62,563 nucleotides of DNA from Demequina lutea (lineage in GTDB: Bacteria > Actinomycetota > Actinomycetes > Actinomycetales > Demequinaceae), in assembly GCA_003246255.1 (NCBI GenBank), contig QKAX01000173.1:1-62563 (forward strand), written 5' to 3'. The position numbers and the translations under genes were made by a program. Below, piece after piece: positions 44,455-55,247 of this stretch (the first letter of the stretch is position 1; every line of letters begins with the position of its first letter). The notes below the pieces were generated by a model, which worked only from the letters and a program-made list of their open reading frames with translations, was not told the DNA's origin and ran no database searches.

Positions 44455-45096
44455 ATGGACATTTCCATCGTGGGACGTCACACCCGGGTGAGCGACGACA
44501 TGCGCGAGCGCATCGAGTCCAAGATGGCCAAGATTGAGGCGCTCGCGCCCAAGGCCTCGCGGGTAGACGTCCATGTCGTCCATGAACGCAACCCCAAGCT
44601 AGCGGCGGACTCCGAGCGCATCGAGATCACCCTGTACGACCGTACGGTGATTCGCGCCGAGGCCTCCGCCGACGACCGCGTCGCGGCCCTCGAGCTGGCG
44701 GCCGCGCGTATCGGCGAGCAGCTGCGCAGGCTTCGCGAGCGTCACGCTCACCGTCATCAGGGCAAGCCGGGTCTTCACGCAGTGGTGAAGGCCGAGGCCT
44801 CCGCCGGTGCCACCCCCGTCGAGAGCGTCGAGCAGTGGGAGGGCCAGCCGGACTCCGCCGTGCGGGAGATTCCGCTCGACGGCACTCCCATCGTGATCCG
44901 ATCCAAGACCCACGCCGCCCAGCCCATGTCGGTTGCCGATGCGATCGACCAGATGGAGCTCGTGGGCCACGACTTCTTCCTGTTCATCGACTCGGAGTCG
45001 GGGCTGCCGAGCGCTGTGTACCGCCGCCGCGGCTGGACCTACGGCGTGATCCACCTCGACCAAGAGGCCGAAATGGAGGAGCGCGAGAGCGCATAG
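44455..45096 (+). CDS. hpf: Long ribosome hibernation promoting factor HPF
   Basis: Long-form HPF of 213 residues. The N-terminal ribosome-binding domain (~1-100, MDISIVGRHTRVSDDMRERIESKM) occupies the tRNA/mRNA sites; the C-terminal dimerisation domain (~150-205, DQMELVGHDFFLFIDSESGLPSAVYRRRGWTYGVI) pairs two ribosomes into 100S particles. AAGGAG lies eight bases before ATG 44455. A 120-base leader without a coding gene, except the possible ORF at 44376, suggests post-transcriptional control. The mycobacterial counterpart sits between comF-like and secA genes. Confidence 0.96.
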   Translation: MDISIVGRHTRVSDDMRERIESKMAKIEALAPKASRVDVHVVHERNPKLAADSERIEITLYDRTVIRAEASADDRVAALELAAARIGEQLRRLRERHAHRHQGKPGLHAVVKAEASAGATPVESVEQWEGQPDSAVREIPLDGTPIVIRSKTHAAQPMSVADAIDQMELVGHDFFLFIDSESGLPSAVYRRRGWTYGVIHLDQEAEMEERESA

Positions 45097-45135
45097 CCAT
45101 CCACTGACGCGCGAGGGCGTCACTGACTTCTCACC

Positions 45136-45176
45136 CGCGAACGGGGGCTCGGCCGGTGGTCGGGCCCCCGTTCGCG
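45136..45176. terminator. Intrinsic terminator after hpf
   Basis: A 13-bp stem pairs CGCGAACGGGGGC (45136-45148) with GCCCCCGTTCGCG (45164-45176). It separates hpf from the downstream transporter. Confidence 0.8.
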
Positions 45177-45195
45177 CGCCCTCTAGAGTGCGCTT

Positions 45196-46083
45196 GTGCG
45201 AACTCGTGACTTCTTTGCCGTGGTGGTGGCCGCGAGCCTATGGGGCGGCGGCGGCGTGGTGGGTCTCAAGCTCGCCGAGCACGCGGGCATTCATCCGCTG
45301 TCGGTGGCCATGTGGCGCATGCTCGTGGGAGGACTCACGCTGGTGGTCGCCCTCGCGGTGTCAGGGCGGCTCAGGTTTCGTTTGGGGCGTGCCGCGTGGA
45401 CTCGCATTCTCCTCACCGGCGCGCTGACAGCGCTGTTCGAGGCAGGCTACTTCACGGCGATCGCGATCGCGTCGGTGGGACTCGCGACGCTTATCGGCAT
45501 CGGCTCTGCGCCCGTGTTCGTGGCGCTCTTCGACTGGCTCGTGCGTCACGAGCGTGCCGATCGCCTGACGCTCGCAGCGCTCGTGCTCGCATTGGCGGGC
45601 CTCACTCTCTTGCTGTCGGGTTCACTCGACATGGGAGGCAATGGCGCGTGGGGTGCAGTGATCGCGCTGGCAAATGGCGCCGTCTTTGGCGCGATCACGG
45701 TGGTCAACCGCACCCCGGTGCCAGGCCTCGACCCCGTGCCGCTGACGGGCCTTGGCTTCACTGCTGGAGGCCTGTTGCTTGTCCCCGTGGCCCTGATCCC
45801 CGGCATCGGCGCCCCGTCCGATGCCGTGGGCTGGGGGTGGACGCTGCTGCTGGGCATCGCGATCACCGCGCTCGCGTACGTCGCGTACCTGACAGGGCTC
45901 AGAACTGTCCCGCCGTTCGTTGCCACCATCGTGGCGCTCCTCGAACCGCTCATCGCGGCGCTGCTCGGGGCCCTTGTGCTCGGGGAGCGGCTAGGGGTGG
46001 TCGGTATGGTGGGCGGCGCACTTCTTGGAACGGCCGTGGTCTTGTTGCGCCCTCAGCGTGACGAACCCGAGTCGATCCACTGA
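45196..46083 (+). CDS. EamA/DMT-family transporter
   Basis: Ten-helix drug/metabolite transporter superfamily protein, 295 residues, as two EamA repeats (~5-140 and ~150-285). Signatures: VVVAASLWGGGGVVGLKLA at the first helix and FVATIVALLEPLIAALLGALVLGERL near the end. Substrate unknown. TAGAGT ends six bases before GTG 45196, so the mRNA is probably leaderless. It sits between hpf and secA, which are usually adjacent, so it may be an insertion. Confidence 0.88.
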   Translation: MRTRDFFAVVVAASLWGGGGVVGLKLAEHAGIHPLSVAMWRMLVGGLTLVVALAVSGRLRFRLGRAAWTRILLTGALTALFEAGYFTAIAIASVGLATLIGIGSAPVFVALFDWLVRHERADRLTLAALVLALAGLTLLLSGSLDMGGNGAWGAVIALANGAVFGAITVVNRTPVPGLDPVPLTGLGFTAGGLLLVPVALIPGIGAPSDAVGWGWTLLLGIAITALAYVAYLTGLRTVPPFVATIVALLEPLIAALLGALVLGERLGVVGMVGGALLGTAVVLLRPQRDEPESIH

Positions 46084-46131
46084 ACACCTAGGATGGTGGG
46101 CGGCCCCACGCAGGAAGGCGGGACAAGCATC

Positions 46132-49023
<2,892 letters not shown>

Positions 49024-49040
49024 CCCCGCGCTCGACGCGA

Positions 49041-49073
49041 CGAACGCCCCGGCCCCGACGGCCGGGGCGTTCG
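49041..49073. terminator. Intrinsic terminator after secA
   Basis: A 14-bp stem pairs CGAACGCCCCGGCC (49041-49054) with GGCCGGGGCGTTCG (49060-49073) around a five-base loop. It lies between secA and the convergent Rv3235-like gene and can serve both. Confidence 0.85.
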
Positions 49074-49086
49074 CGCTTTCCCCCTC

Positions 49087-49542
49087 CTAGCCGATCTCCA
49101 TCACTGTGATCAGCCAGCGTCCCCCCAGCGCCTCGAGGCGCATCGCGATCGCATGCACCCTTTCTCCCTCGGTGGCCACCACTGACGCCTCGACAGCGGT
49201 GGCGCTGACGCGGCACAGCCGCACGCGCGCGATGCCGATCTCTCCGAGTGGCTCGTACCCCGCGCGCCGAGAGACCGAGCGCTGCTGCAGCAGATTCTCG
49301 CGAATGCCTGGCTCGACCCAACGGGTGAGCTGCTCCACGCCGTCGGCGCCTAGTGCGACTGCCAGCGCCGTGCGAGCCACAGTGCACACCAGCGCAGTGG
49401 GGTCGCCTAGCGTGGTGGTCCTCGCGCGATAGGCGGCGGGCACGATGGCCGGGGGCGCGGTGACTCGCATCCCTCGGAGCGGTGCTAGGGCCGCGGGCGC
49501 GGGCGCGCCGTCACGCGGAATCGCGTGCGCAACGGCGCTCAT
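49087..49542 (-). CDS. Rv3235-family protein
   Basis: Protein of 151 residues of the small actinobacterial Rv3235 family, commonly encoded just beyond secA. Conserved parts are the helix VARTALAVALGADGVEQLTRWVEPGIRENL and the beta strands VRLCRVSATAVEASVVATEGERVHAIAMRLE near the C-terminus. Function unknown; the fold suggests a small protein-binding domain. ATG 49542 overlaps the stop of the upstream LysM gene by four bases, so the two are translationally coupled. Confidence 0.8.
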   Translation of the reverse strand: MSAVAHAIPRDGAPAPAALAPLRGMRVTAPPAIVPAAYRARTTTLGDPTALVCTVARTALAVALGADGVEQLTRWVEPGIRENLLQQRSVSRRAGYEPLGEIGIARVRLCRVSATAVEASVVATEGERVHAIAMRLEALGGRWLITVMEIG

Positions 49543-50270
49543 CGGGCCACCTCCGCGGGGATCACGAGAGCGAGGCCGGGATGAATGAGTCCCGGGTCAG
49601 CGCCGATCGCCTCGCGGTTGGCGTCGTAGATCGTGTGCCACGCGGCAGTGATCTCGGGGTCGGTCGCGTCATTCCCGATCATGTGCTGGGCGATGCGCCA
49701 CAAAGAGTCACCCTGTTGCACCACATAGGAGTCGGCGGGCGGTTCCTGTGTCGGAGGTCGTGGTACAGGGTCGACTGGGGGTTGGGGGGCCTCTGGCTGG
49801 GGGGTCACGGTCATGGTGCCGGCGGCCGAGCCCCACCCAGCGTCCGGTGCTGGCGGCGCGACATCGACTGGTTGCTCCGCTGCTGCGTGTGCGCCGGCGC
49901 CCCACCCGGCCGTGGGCGCGCCGGTCTCCATCGCGAGCGCAGGCGCCGCGAGGCCCGAGGTGAGCCCCACGCCCCAGGCGAGAGCGACGAGTCGACGCCA
50001 CGCGACAGGCGCGAGGCCGCGAGGCAGCGCCCGCCGCCCTCTGCTGGCCGCGCCGGAGAGCGCGATCGCCAGGGCGGTGAGCGTGAGGTAGGCCGCCACC
50101 GCGGTGCCCAGCGCTGACGCGCCAAGGGCGATCGCGTCGTCGACCTCCCATACCCGCGGCCACGTCAAGGCGAGGTGCCACGCGTGGCGCCCCAACGCCC
50201 AGCCCGCGGCCGGAACCGCCAGTGTCGTGATCCGTGCGGCGAGCCGCGCGACCCGCAATCCGATCCTCAT
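49539..50270 (-). CDS. LysM-domain membrane protein
   Basis: Protein of 243 residues with two or three N-terminal helices (~18-36, ~45-68, ~85-105), a Pro-rich spacer and a C-terminal LysM domain (SYVVQQGDSLWRIAQHMIG...LIHPGLALVIPAE). LysM binds peptidoglycan or chitin-like glycans, so the domain should face the wall. ATG 50270 is chosen; the in-frame upstream extension overlaps the palindromic promoter region. Coupled to the Rv3235-like gene downstream. Confidence 0.82.
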   Translation of the reverse strand: MRIGLRVARLAARITTLAVPAAGWALGRHAWHLALTWPRVWEVDDAIALGASALGTAVAAYLTLTALAIALSGAASRGRRALPRGLAPVAWRRLVALAWGVGLTSGLAAPALAMETGAPTAGWGAGAHAAAEQPVDVAPPAPDAGWGSAAGTMTVTPQPEAPQPPVDPVPRPPTQEPPADSYVVQQGDSLWRIAQHMIGNDATDPEITAAWHTIYDANREAIGADPGLIHPGLALVIPAEVAR

Positions 50271-50293
50271 GTGGTGTCCCCTCGACGTCTTCG

Positions 50294-50316
50294 GCATCAT
50301 TTGATGCAGTTTGATG
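50294..50316. promoter_or_regulatory. TTTGATG half-site cluster between LysM gene and 50395 gene
   Basis: The palindrome GCATCATTTGATGC (50294-50307) is followed by another TTTGATG at 50310-50316, ten bases (one helical turn) after the matching half-site at 50300. It lies in a divergent intergenic region and looks like a multi-site operator. The regulator is unknown. Confidence 0.4.
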
Positions 50317-50394
50317 AGGTTAGATCTACACCAGTACACTTTGGTTGTCCACCGGAAGGCCCCGCCAAGTGCTCGACGTCGCTACGGTGGGGGC

Positions 50395-50910
50395 ATGAGA
50401 TGGGGGGAACTCTTCGCCGACCTCGAGGCTCAGATGGAGGCGGCCGAACGCGCCAGTTTCTTGGCTGACGTGCAAGATCTGACGCGCTCCGAGCGCGCGG
50501 GCGTGGAGCTTGCCGCGAGAGTGATGCACGCTCACGGCACCACGGTGGCCATCACCACGCGCGATGGAGAGACAGTCCACGGCATCGTGGTGGACTCCGC
50601 GACGCAATGGATTCTGATGGGGAAGACGGGGCCCCAGACCCTCGTGCCGGTGCGCGCAGTGGTCCAGATCGGCGGGCTCGGCCCCCGCACCGCGGCCGTG
50701 GGGGACGTGTCGCGCAAGTTGGGGATCGGTCACGTGTTGCGCGCGCTCGCTCGGGATCGCGCGCGTGTGGTGGTCGAGACCGGCGCCACGGCCGTGCAGG
50801 GCCTCATTGGCGGCGTCGGCGCCGACTATGTGGAGGTGGCCACCGGAATGGAAGCGATGACTCTCGTGCCGTTTGACGCGATCATGCGCGTACGGCAGGC
50901 CGCCGCGTAG
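50395..50910 (+). CDS. Conserved protein of unknown function
   Basis: Soluble protein of 171 residues: an N-terminal helical part (LFADLEAQMEAAERASFLADVQDL), then beta-rich repeats (TTVAITTRDGETVHGIVVDSATQWILM; RVVVETGATAVQGLIGGVGADYVEV) suggestive of two small Sm-like barrels. I do not recognise a named family. TACGGT ends six bases before ATG 50395, predicting leaderless translation and supporting this start over upstream frames. Similar proteins occur near LysM/HTH/SAF clusters in actinobacteria, by my recollection only. Confidence 0.6.
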   Translation: MRWGELFADLEAQMEAAERASFLADVQDLTRSERAGVELAARVMHAHGTTVAITTRDGETVHGIVVDSATQWILMGKTGPQTLVPVRAVVQIGGLGPRTAAVGDVSRKLGIGHVLRALARDRARVVVETGATAVQGLIGGVGADYVEVATGMEAMTLVPFDAIMRVRQAAA

Positions 50911-50948
50911 CGCCTGGTTGGCCTCCGCGTCGGGTGGTGCTGCCCGGG

Positions 50949-51164
50949 TTAGCCCTCAGCTTGCCCAGCGTCGATGCGTGCGCGCGTCGCCTGGTACTGG
51001 CGCGCGATGTAGTTCTCGAGCTCCGTGGCCTCGACGCGCCACTGCCCGCGCCCACCCACCTGGATGGCGGGCAGCTCGCCCGAGCGCACCAGGGCGTAGG
51101 CCTGCGGCGAGGAGATGTTCAGGACCTCCTGAACATCTGGAAGCGTGAGGAAGCGCGGACTCAT
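50949..51164 (-). CDS. Excisionase-type HTH DNA-binding protein
   Basis: Protein of 71 residues with a MerR-like/HTH_17 winged helix (LTLPDVQEVLNISSPQAYALVRSGELPAIQVGGRGQWRVEATELENYI). Despite the excisionase label of the family, chromosomal copies of this size act as small transcription factors (compare BldC in Streptomyces); no phage genes surround it. ATG 51164 is chosen. The target is unknown. Convergent with the 50395 gene. Confidence 0.82.
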   Translation of the reverse strand: MSPRFLTLPDVQEVLNISSPQAYALVRSGELPAIQVGGRGQWRVEATELENYIARQYQATRARIDAGQAEG

Positions 51165-51269
51165 GCCGCCATTGTGACACCGGGTGCTGACGCGCGAAAG
51201 TTCTCCACAGCCGAGTGGCGGCATCGGGCCTGGTAGGGCACGATGGGCGCGACGAGAAGGGGGACTCGG

Positions 51270-51893
51270 ATGGCTGACGCACCCGTAGCGGGCAGGCTTC
51301 GCAGGCCGGGGTGGAAGGATCCGCGGCTGCTCGGAGGGCTGTTGCTTATTGCGCTCTCGGTGGCGGGCGTGACGTCTGTGGTGAGCGCCGCGGACCGCAC
51401 GGTGCCGTACTTCGCGGCGAGTCGCACGCTCACTCCGGGCACTGTGCTCGGCGAGGGCGACGTGGTCGTGGTCCACGTGGCGGTGGCCGGAGGCGCGTAT
51501 GTCCAGGCGGAGGACGCGCCCTGGGGCCAGGTGGTGACGCGCACTGTGGGCTCCGGCGAACTGGTGCCGATCCGCGCTCTCGCGGAGGCCGATGACTTTG
51601 ACGGGCGTGCGATCGCCGTCACGACCGCGCAGCCACTGGCGACAGGCGTTGTCCCCGGCTCGTTCGTGGACGTGTACCTGACGCGCGAGGGTCCCACGGG
51701 CGAGCCCGTCACCGAGCTCGTGGTGGACTCCCTAGTGGTCGAGTCCATCGACGAGGCGGCCGGTGCCTTCGCCAGTTCCGACGCCGAGACCGTGTACCTG
51801 GTAGTGCCGTTGGCTCAAGTCGAGACGTTGCTCGACGCCGTGGCGACGCACGGCGAGATCTCGGTGGTGGGTATCGCGGGGGCGCACTCGTGA
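51270..51893 (+). CDS. SAF-domain (CpaB/RcpC-like) protein
   Basis: Protein of 207 residues: one N-terminal helix (~24-44) and an external SAF domain (YFAASRTLTPGTVLGEGDVVVVHV) as in CpaB/RcpC proteins that support Flp-pilus secretion. ATG 51270 has AAGGGGG seven bases upstream; ATG 51243 is an alternative. The stop overlaps the CpaE-like gene (GTGA). No Flp pilin, secretin or TadA/B/C genes are in the window. Confidence 0.75.
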   Translation: MADAPVAGRLRRPGWKDPRLLGGLLLIALSVAGVTSVVSAADRTVPYFAASRTLTPGTVLGEGDVVVVHVAVAGGAYVQAEDAPWGQVVTRTVGSGELVPIRALAEADDFDGRAIAVTTAQPLATGVVPGSFVDVYLTREGPTGEPVTELVVDSLVVESIDEAAGAFASSDAETVYLVVPLAQVETLLDAVATHGEISVVGIAGAHS

Positions 51894-53155
51894 CGGTGCG
51901 GGTGCTGATCGCCGTGAGCGGTGCGCGCGAGGTCCCGGTGGCGGCCGCGCTGGGTGCGGCGCGGGGAATTGACGTTGCCCGACGCTGTGCCGACCTGAGC
52001 GAGGCGGTTGCCGCGGCGTCGGCTGGTGTGGGATCAGTGGTGGTGCTCTCAGAACAGGCGTCGCTTGATCGCGGCGTCTTGGGCGAGTTCGCGGCAGCCG
52101 GGGTGGCCGTGGTGGGCGCGCCCGCTGGGCCGGACGCCGCCGAACAGCTGCGCAGCCTCGGCCTGCGGGACCTCATTCCCCACGACGCTGATGCCGACGC
52201 TGTGGTGGCCATTGTCGAGCGCGTCGCGCAGTCGTTGCCCGAGGCGATCCCCCTGGTGCCGCCTGCCGTGCAGCAGTCCCACGGCAGCGAGGGCATGGTG
52301 GTGGCTGTCTGGGGCCCAGCCGGAGCGCCAGGACGCACCACAGTGGCGCTCAACCTTGCATACGAGTTGGGGCCGCTTTGTGGCGCGCTGCTCGTGGATG
52401 CTGACACGTACGGCGGCGCGGTTGGTCAGGCAATTGGGCTCGCTGACGAGGCTCCCGGGCTCGCGGCAGTGGCGCGGGCCTCGCTGATGGGAACTCTCGG
52501 CACCGAGGTGGTCACGCGGCACACGGTCGCTGCCGGCAAGGGGCTGCAGGTGCTCACCGGCATCACGCGATCGGACCGCTGGCCCGAGCTTCCCGCCGCG
52601 GCGCTTGATCCACTGTGGGACGTCGCGCGGCAGATGGCGCCTGTCACCGTGGTCGATGTGGGCTTCTCGTTGGAGCGCGACGAGGTGCTGCAGTACGACA
52701 CTCGCGCGCCGCAGCGCAATGGCGCGACACTCTCCGCACTCGCGGCTGCCGACCTTGTGGTGGCGGTGGGCGCCGCGGATCCGCTCGGTATGCAGCGCCT
52801 GGTTCACGGACTCCAGGCGCTCGACGAGGTAGCGCACTCCGATGCCACGCCGCGGCTCGTGGTGGTCAACAAGGTGAGGGCCTCCGTCACTGGGCCTCGC
52901 CCTCGCCAGGCAGTCGCGGATCTGCTGCGCCGCTACGCGGGTGTGGAGCGCACATGGGTGGTGCCGTGGGACCAGCCAGGGTGCGATGCGGCCACGCTGA
53001 CCGGCCAAGCACTTGCCGAGAGAGTGCCACGGTCACCGGCACGCCGAGCCATCCAGGCGCTCGCGCAGGAGATCGTGTCCGGGGCGGCCTTCGCACGCGG
53101 TGACCAGCGCGCCGCCTCGCCTGCACCGTACCGCGGGGCCACACTGGAGCCATGA
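51890..53155 (+). CDS. CpaE/TadZ-like MinD-family protein with altered P-loop
   Basis: Protein of 421 residues: an N-terminal receiver-like domain (~1-115), then a MinD/CpaE-like ATPase fold. The deviant Walker A reads GPAGAPGRT (142-150), so the invariant lysine is an arginine (R149); a LLVDADTYGG Walker A' follows. Relatives localise Flp-pilus machinery or act in septum placement (Rv3660c-type Ssd). It overlaps both neighbours by four bases (SAF gene before, DUF6912 after), which makes one operon. With R149, ATP hydrolysis may be weak or absent. Confidence 0.75.
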   Translation: MTVRVLIAVSGAREVPVAAALGAARGIDVARRCADLSEAVAAASAGVGSVVVLSEQASLDRGVLGEFAAAGVAVVGAPAGPDAAEQLRSLGLRDLIPHDADADAVVAIVERVAQSLPEAIPLVPPAVQQSHGSEGMVVAVWGPAGAPGRTTVALNLAYELGPLCGALLVDADTYGGAVGQAIGLADEAPGLAAVARASLMGTLGTEVVTRHTVAAGKGLQVLTGITRSDRWPELPAAALDPLWDVARQMAPVTVVDVGFSLERDEVLQYDTRAPQRNGATLSALAAADLVVAVGAADPLGMQRLVHGLQALDEVAHSDATPRLVVVNKVRASVTGPRPRQAVADLLRRYAGVERTWVVPWDQPGCDAATLTGQALAERVPRSPARRAIQALAQEIVSGAAFARGDQRAASPAPYRGATLEP

Positions 53156-53583
53156 GGGTCTACATCCCCGCCACCATCGACGAGCTGGCCCTGCAAACAT
53201 CGGGCCAGTGGGAGCCCGGGCGCGCCTACGCGGTCACGGACCAGCTGCGCGACGAGGCCTCCGATTTTGACGACGACGAGCTGGTAGAGGCGGCGATCGA
53301 TGCCGCCGCCATGACGTCTGGCCTCGAGCTCGGTTCGCGCGTGCGCGTGGTCATCGCCGCCGATGTCTCCCGCGCCGATGCCGCGCCGGACCCCGCCACG
53401 CACCCCGCCGCGGTCACGCTCGTGGGCCGCTTGGAGACGGCATCGGTCGCGTGCGTGTTCCTTGACGAGGACGACGTGGAGGCCGATGTCGCGGCCGCGC
53501 GGGACGGGGACGAGGAGGCGTATGAGCGCCTCGCGGAGCGCACGCTGCTCTGGTACGACCTGCGCGAGGTGCTGCCGGCCTAG
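53152..53583 (+). CDS. DUF6912 family protein
   Basis: Protein of 143 residues beginning MRVYIPATIDELA, rich in acidic residues, with YDLREVLP at the C-terminus, as in the actinobacterial DUF6912 family. No function is established. ATG 53152 overlaps the CpaE-like stop (ATGA), so it is translated with the SAF and CpaE-like proteins. Confidence 0.78.
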   Translation: MRVYIPATIDELALQTSGQWEPGRAYAVTDQLRDEASDFDDDELVEAAIDAAAMTSGLELGSRVRVVIAADVSRADAAPDPATHPAAVTLVGRLETASVACVFLDEDDVEADVAAARDGDEEAYERLAERTLLWYDLREVLPA

Positions 53584-53607
53584 GACGCTGCCCGCCCTTT
53601 TGCCGCC

Positions 53608-54399
53608 CTACGCGAGGCGCGCGAGCACCTGCTCGTGGAGCAGCCCGTTGGTGGCCAGCGCGCTGGTGCCAAAGGGACCTGGCGTGCCGTCCAGGCTGGT
53701 GAACACGCCGCCGGCCTCGGTGACGATGGGCACCAGGGCCGTCATGTCGTGCAGCGCGAGCTCGGGCTCGGCGGCGATGTCCATCACGCCCTCGGCCACG
53801 AGCATGTAGCTCCAGAAGTCGCCGAATGCGCGCGTGCGCCGCGCCTCGGCCTTGAGCGCGGCCCACGCCTCGCCGCGGCCCTCTGCGATCCACTCCGAAT
53901 CCTCGGAGTACGAGATCGAGGCGTCCGCGAGGGTGGCCACCTGCGACACGTGGATGCGGCGCGGATCGGCGGGGTATCCGTGCACTCGCGTGATCGCCCA
54001 CGCGCCGCCGCCCTGGGAGGCGTACCAGCGTCGGCCCACGGCCGGGGCGCAGACCACGCCCACCACCACGTCGTCGCCGTCTACGAGGCCAATCAGGGTG
54101 CCCCACGACGGCACGCCGCGCACAAAGTTCTTGGTGCCGTCGATGGGGTCGATCACCCAGCGTCGGCCGTTCTCCGCGGCGGCGGCGTAGCCGTACTCCT
54201 CGCCCTGGATCGCGTCCTCGGGGCGCTCGGCGGCGAGGATGTCGCGCACCAGGCGCTCGGCGCCGCGGTCGATGGCCGTGACGGGGGTGTCGTCGGGCTT
54301 GAACTCCACGGCAAAGGCGCCCAGCGAGCCCGCGATGGTGAGGGCGTCCACCTCGTCGGCGATGCGAAGGGCAAGGGCGAGATCAGCGTCGTAGGCCAT
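53608..54399 (-). CDS. hisN: Histidinol-phosphatase, inositol-monophosphatase family
   Basis: IMPase-fold phosphatase of 263 residues. Metal-binding motifs are GEEYG (~70-74) and WVIDPIDGTKNF (~87-98); the late ALHDMTALVPIVTEAGG site is also present. Actinobacteria use an IMPase-type HisN for the penultimate step of histidine synthesis, and the closest family members carry that name; an inositol phosphatase role is the alternative. TACGCT ends six bases before ATG 54399 on the minus strand, so the transcript is probably leaderless. Confidence 0.85.
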   Translation of the reverse strand: MAYDADLALALRIADEVDALTIAGSLGAFAVEFKPDDTPVTAIDRGAERLVRDILAAERPEDAIQGEEYGYAAAAENGRRWVIDPIDGTKNFVRGVPSWGTLIGLVDGDDVVVGVVCAPAVGRRWYASQGGGAWAITRVHGYPADPRRIHVSQVATLADASISYSEDSEWIAEGRGEAWAALKAEARRTRAFGDFWSYMLVAEGVMDIAAEPELALHDMTALVPIVTEAGGVFTSLDGTPGPFGTSALATNGLLHEQVLARLA

Positions 54400-54526
54400 G
54401 CGGCCAGCGTAGTGGTGGGCGTGGCGGGAGCGGCTAGCCGTGTGCCGACGCGCGAGCGAAGAGTTGCTGTGACTAGGGTTGAGCGCAGCGGCCCCGTCGG
54501 TTCGGTCGCGTGTCCGTGGGGGTGAG

Positions 54527-54976
54527 ATGAACAACAGCGTTCCGAAGGCCGGCCGTTGGAGCCAGCGTGAGATGCGGGAGAGGGCCCGGTTCAGCTACTT
54601 GAGTTTTGACTGGCCGGAGCCCGTCTCGATCGCATCTAAGGGCTACGTGGGCACTGGTGGAGTCTGGTGCCTCGCTGCCCGCTCCACGCTTGAGATTGTT
54701 GCGACGCTGTCAGCGTTCCCGGGCCTGCGGCATTGGAGCGCACGCTCGGTCGTCTACGTCGGACGCTCCGCAAGCTCGATGATCGCGGTTCGGCTACGCC
54801 CCACATGGATCCAGCCGCCGGGGGAGGCCAAAGAGCTGTGGAGAGTGCCTCTAGCCGCGGTGCGAATGCCGGACCGTGCGGTGGGAAACTTCTCGCTCGT
54901 CGACTTTGACGGCCACCCAGTGTGGGTTCCCACCGACGAGATCGACAGCCTGCTCGCAGGACGTCGTACGGCGTGA
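54527..54976 (+). CDS. Orphan protein, unknown function
   Basis: Protein of 149 residues that I do not recognise. It is basic and Trp-rich, with KGYVGTGGVWCLAARSTLEIVATLSAF, WIQPPGEAKELWRVPLAAVRMPD and DFDGHPVWVPTDEIDSLL; the strand pattern suggests a small beta-rich fold. ATG 54527 has GGGGGTGAG directly upstream; the frame is open from 54479. Its codon use looks less GC-biased than its neighbours. With the Fic-like gene it interrupts the hisN-rsgA interval, so it may be acquired DNA. Confidence 0.5.
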   Translation: MNNSVPKAGRWSQREMRERARFSYLSFDWPEPVSIASKGYVGTGGVWCLAARSTLEIVATLSAFPGLRHWSARSVVYVGRSASSMIAVRLRPTWIQPPGEAKELWRVPLAAVRMPDRAVGNFSLVDFDGHPVWVPTDEIDSLLAGRRTA

Positions 54977-55247
54977 CGAACCTGTAGGGGGAGCAGCGGT
55001 AGATCCCCGCGGTTCTGTGAGAACCAACGTAAGGGCCGAAGCGGCACCAAGAGGGATCCGAAAGCCGGCTGCGGGGACGGCACCACAACGGCCTCCCAGG
55101 GCTTCCTGGAGAATCTCTGGCCCCTGACGCATGGGCACAGTTATGTGAGCCACAGTCTCTCGACACTTCATTGAGCACGCGCGTACTATTCCGAGTTAAG
55201 ACTAGAAACCGGAATATAGAACACGAGTTCCCGAGAGGCGGTGCGAC
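54977..55247. other. 271-bp non-coding stretch with an inverted repeat upstream of the Fic-like gene
   Basis: No gene is visible. A small hairpin (GGTTCT/AGAACC) lies at 55011-55025. The last ~80 bases are AT-rich for this genome and contain TATTCCG (55187-55193) and CGGAATA (55210-55216), with centres 23 bp apart (two helical turns). A TTGAGC at 55171 could be a -35. This looks like the promoter/operator of the Fic-like gene. Confidence 0.4.

Noticed and set aside
54977-55060. Short segment vaguely like a CRISPR repeat (GATCCCCGCGG)
   Set aside because: It occurs once only, with no second copy or spacer periodicity and no cas gene in the window.
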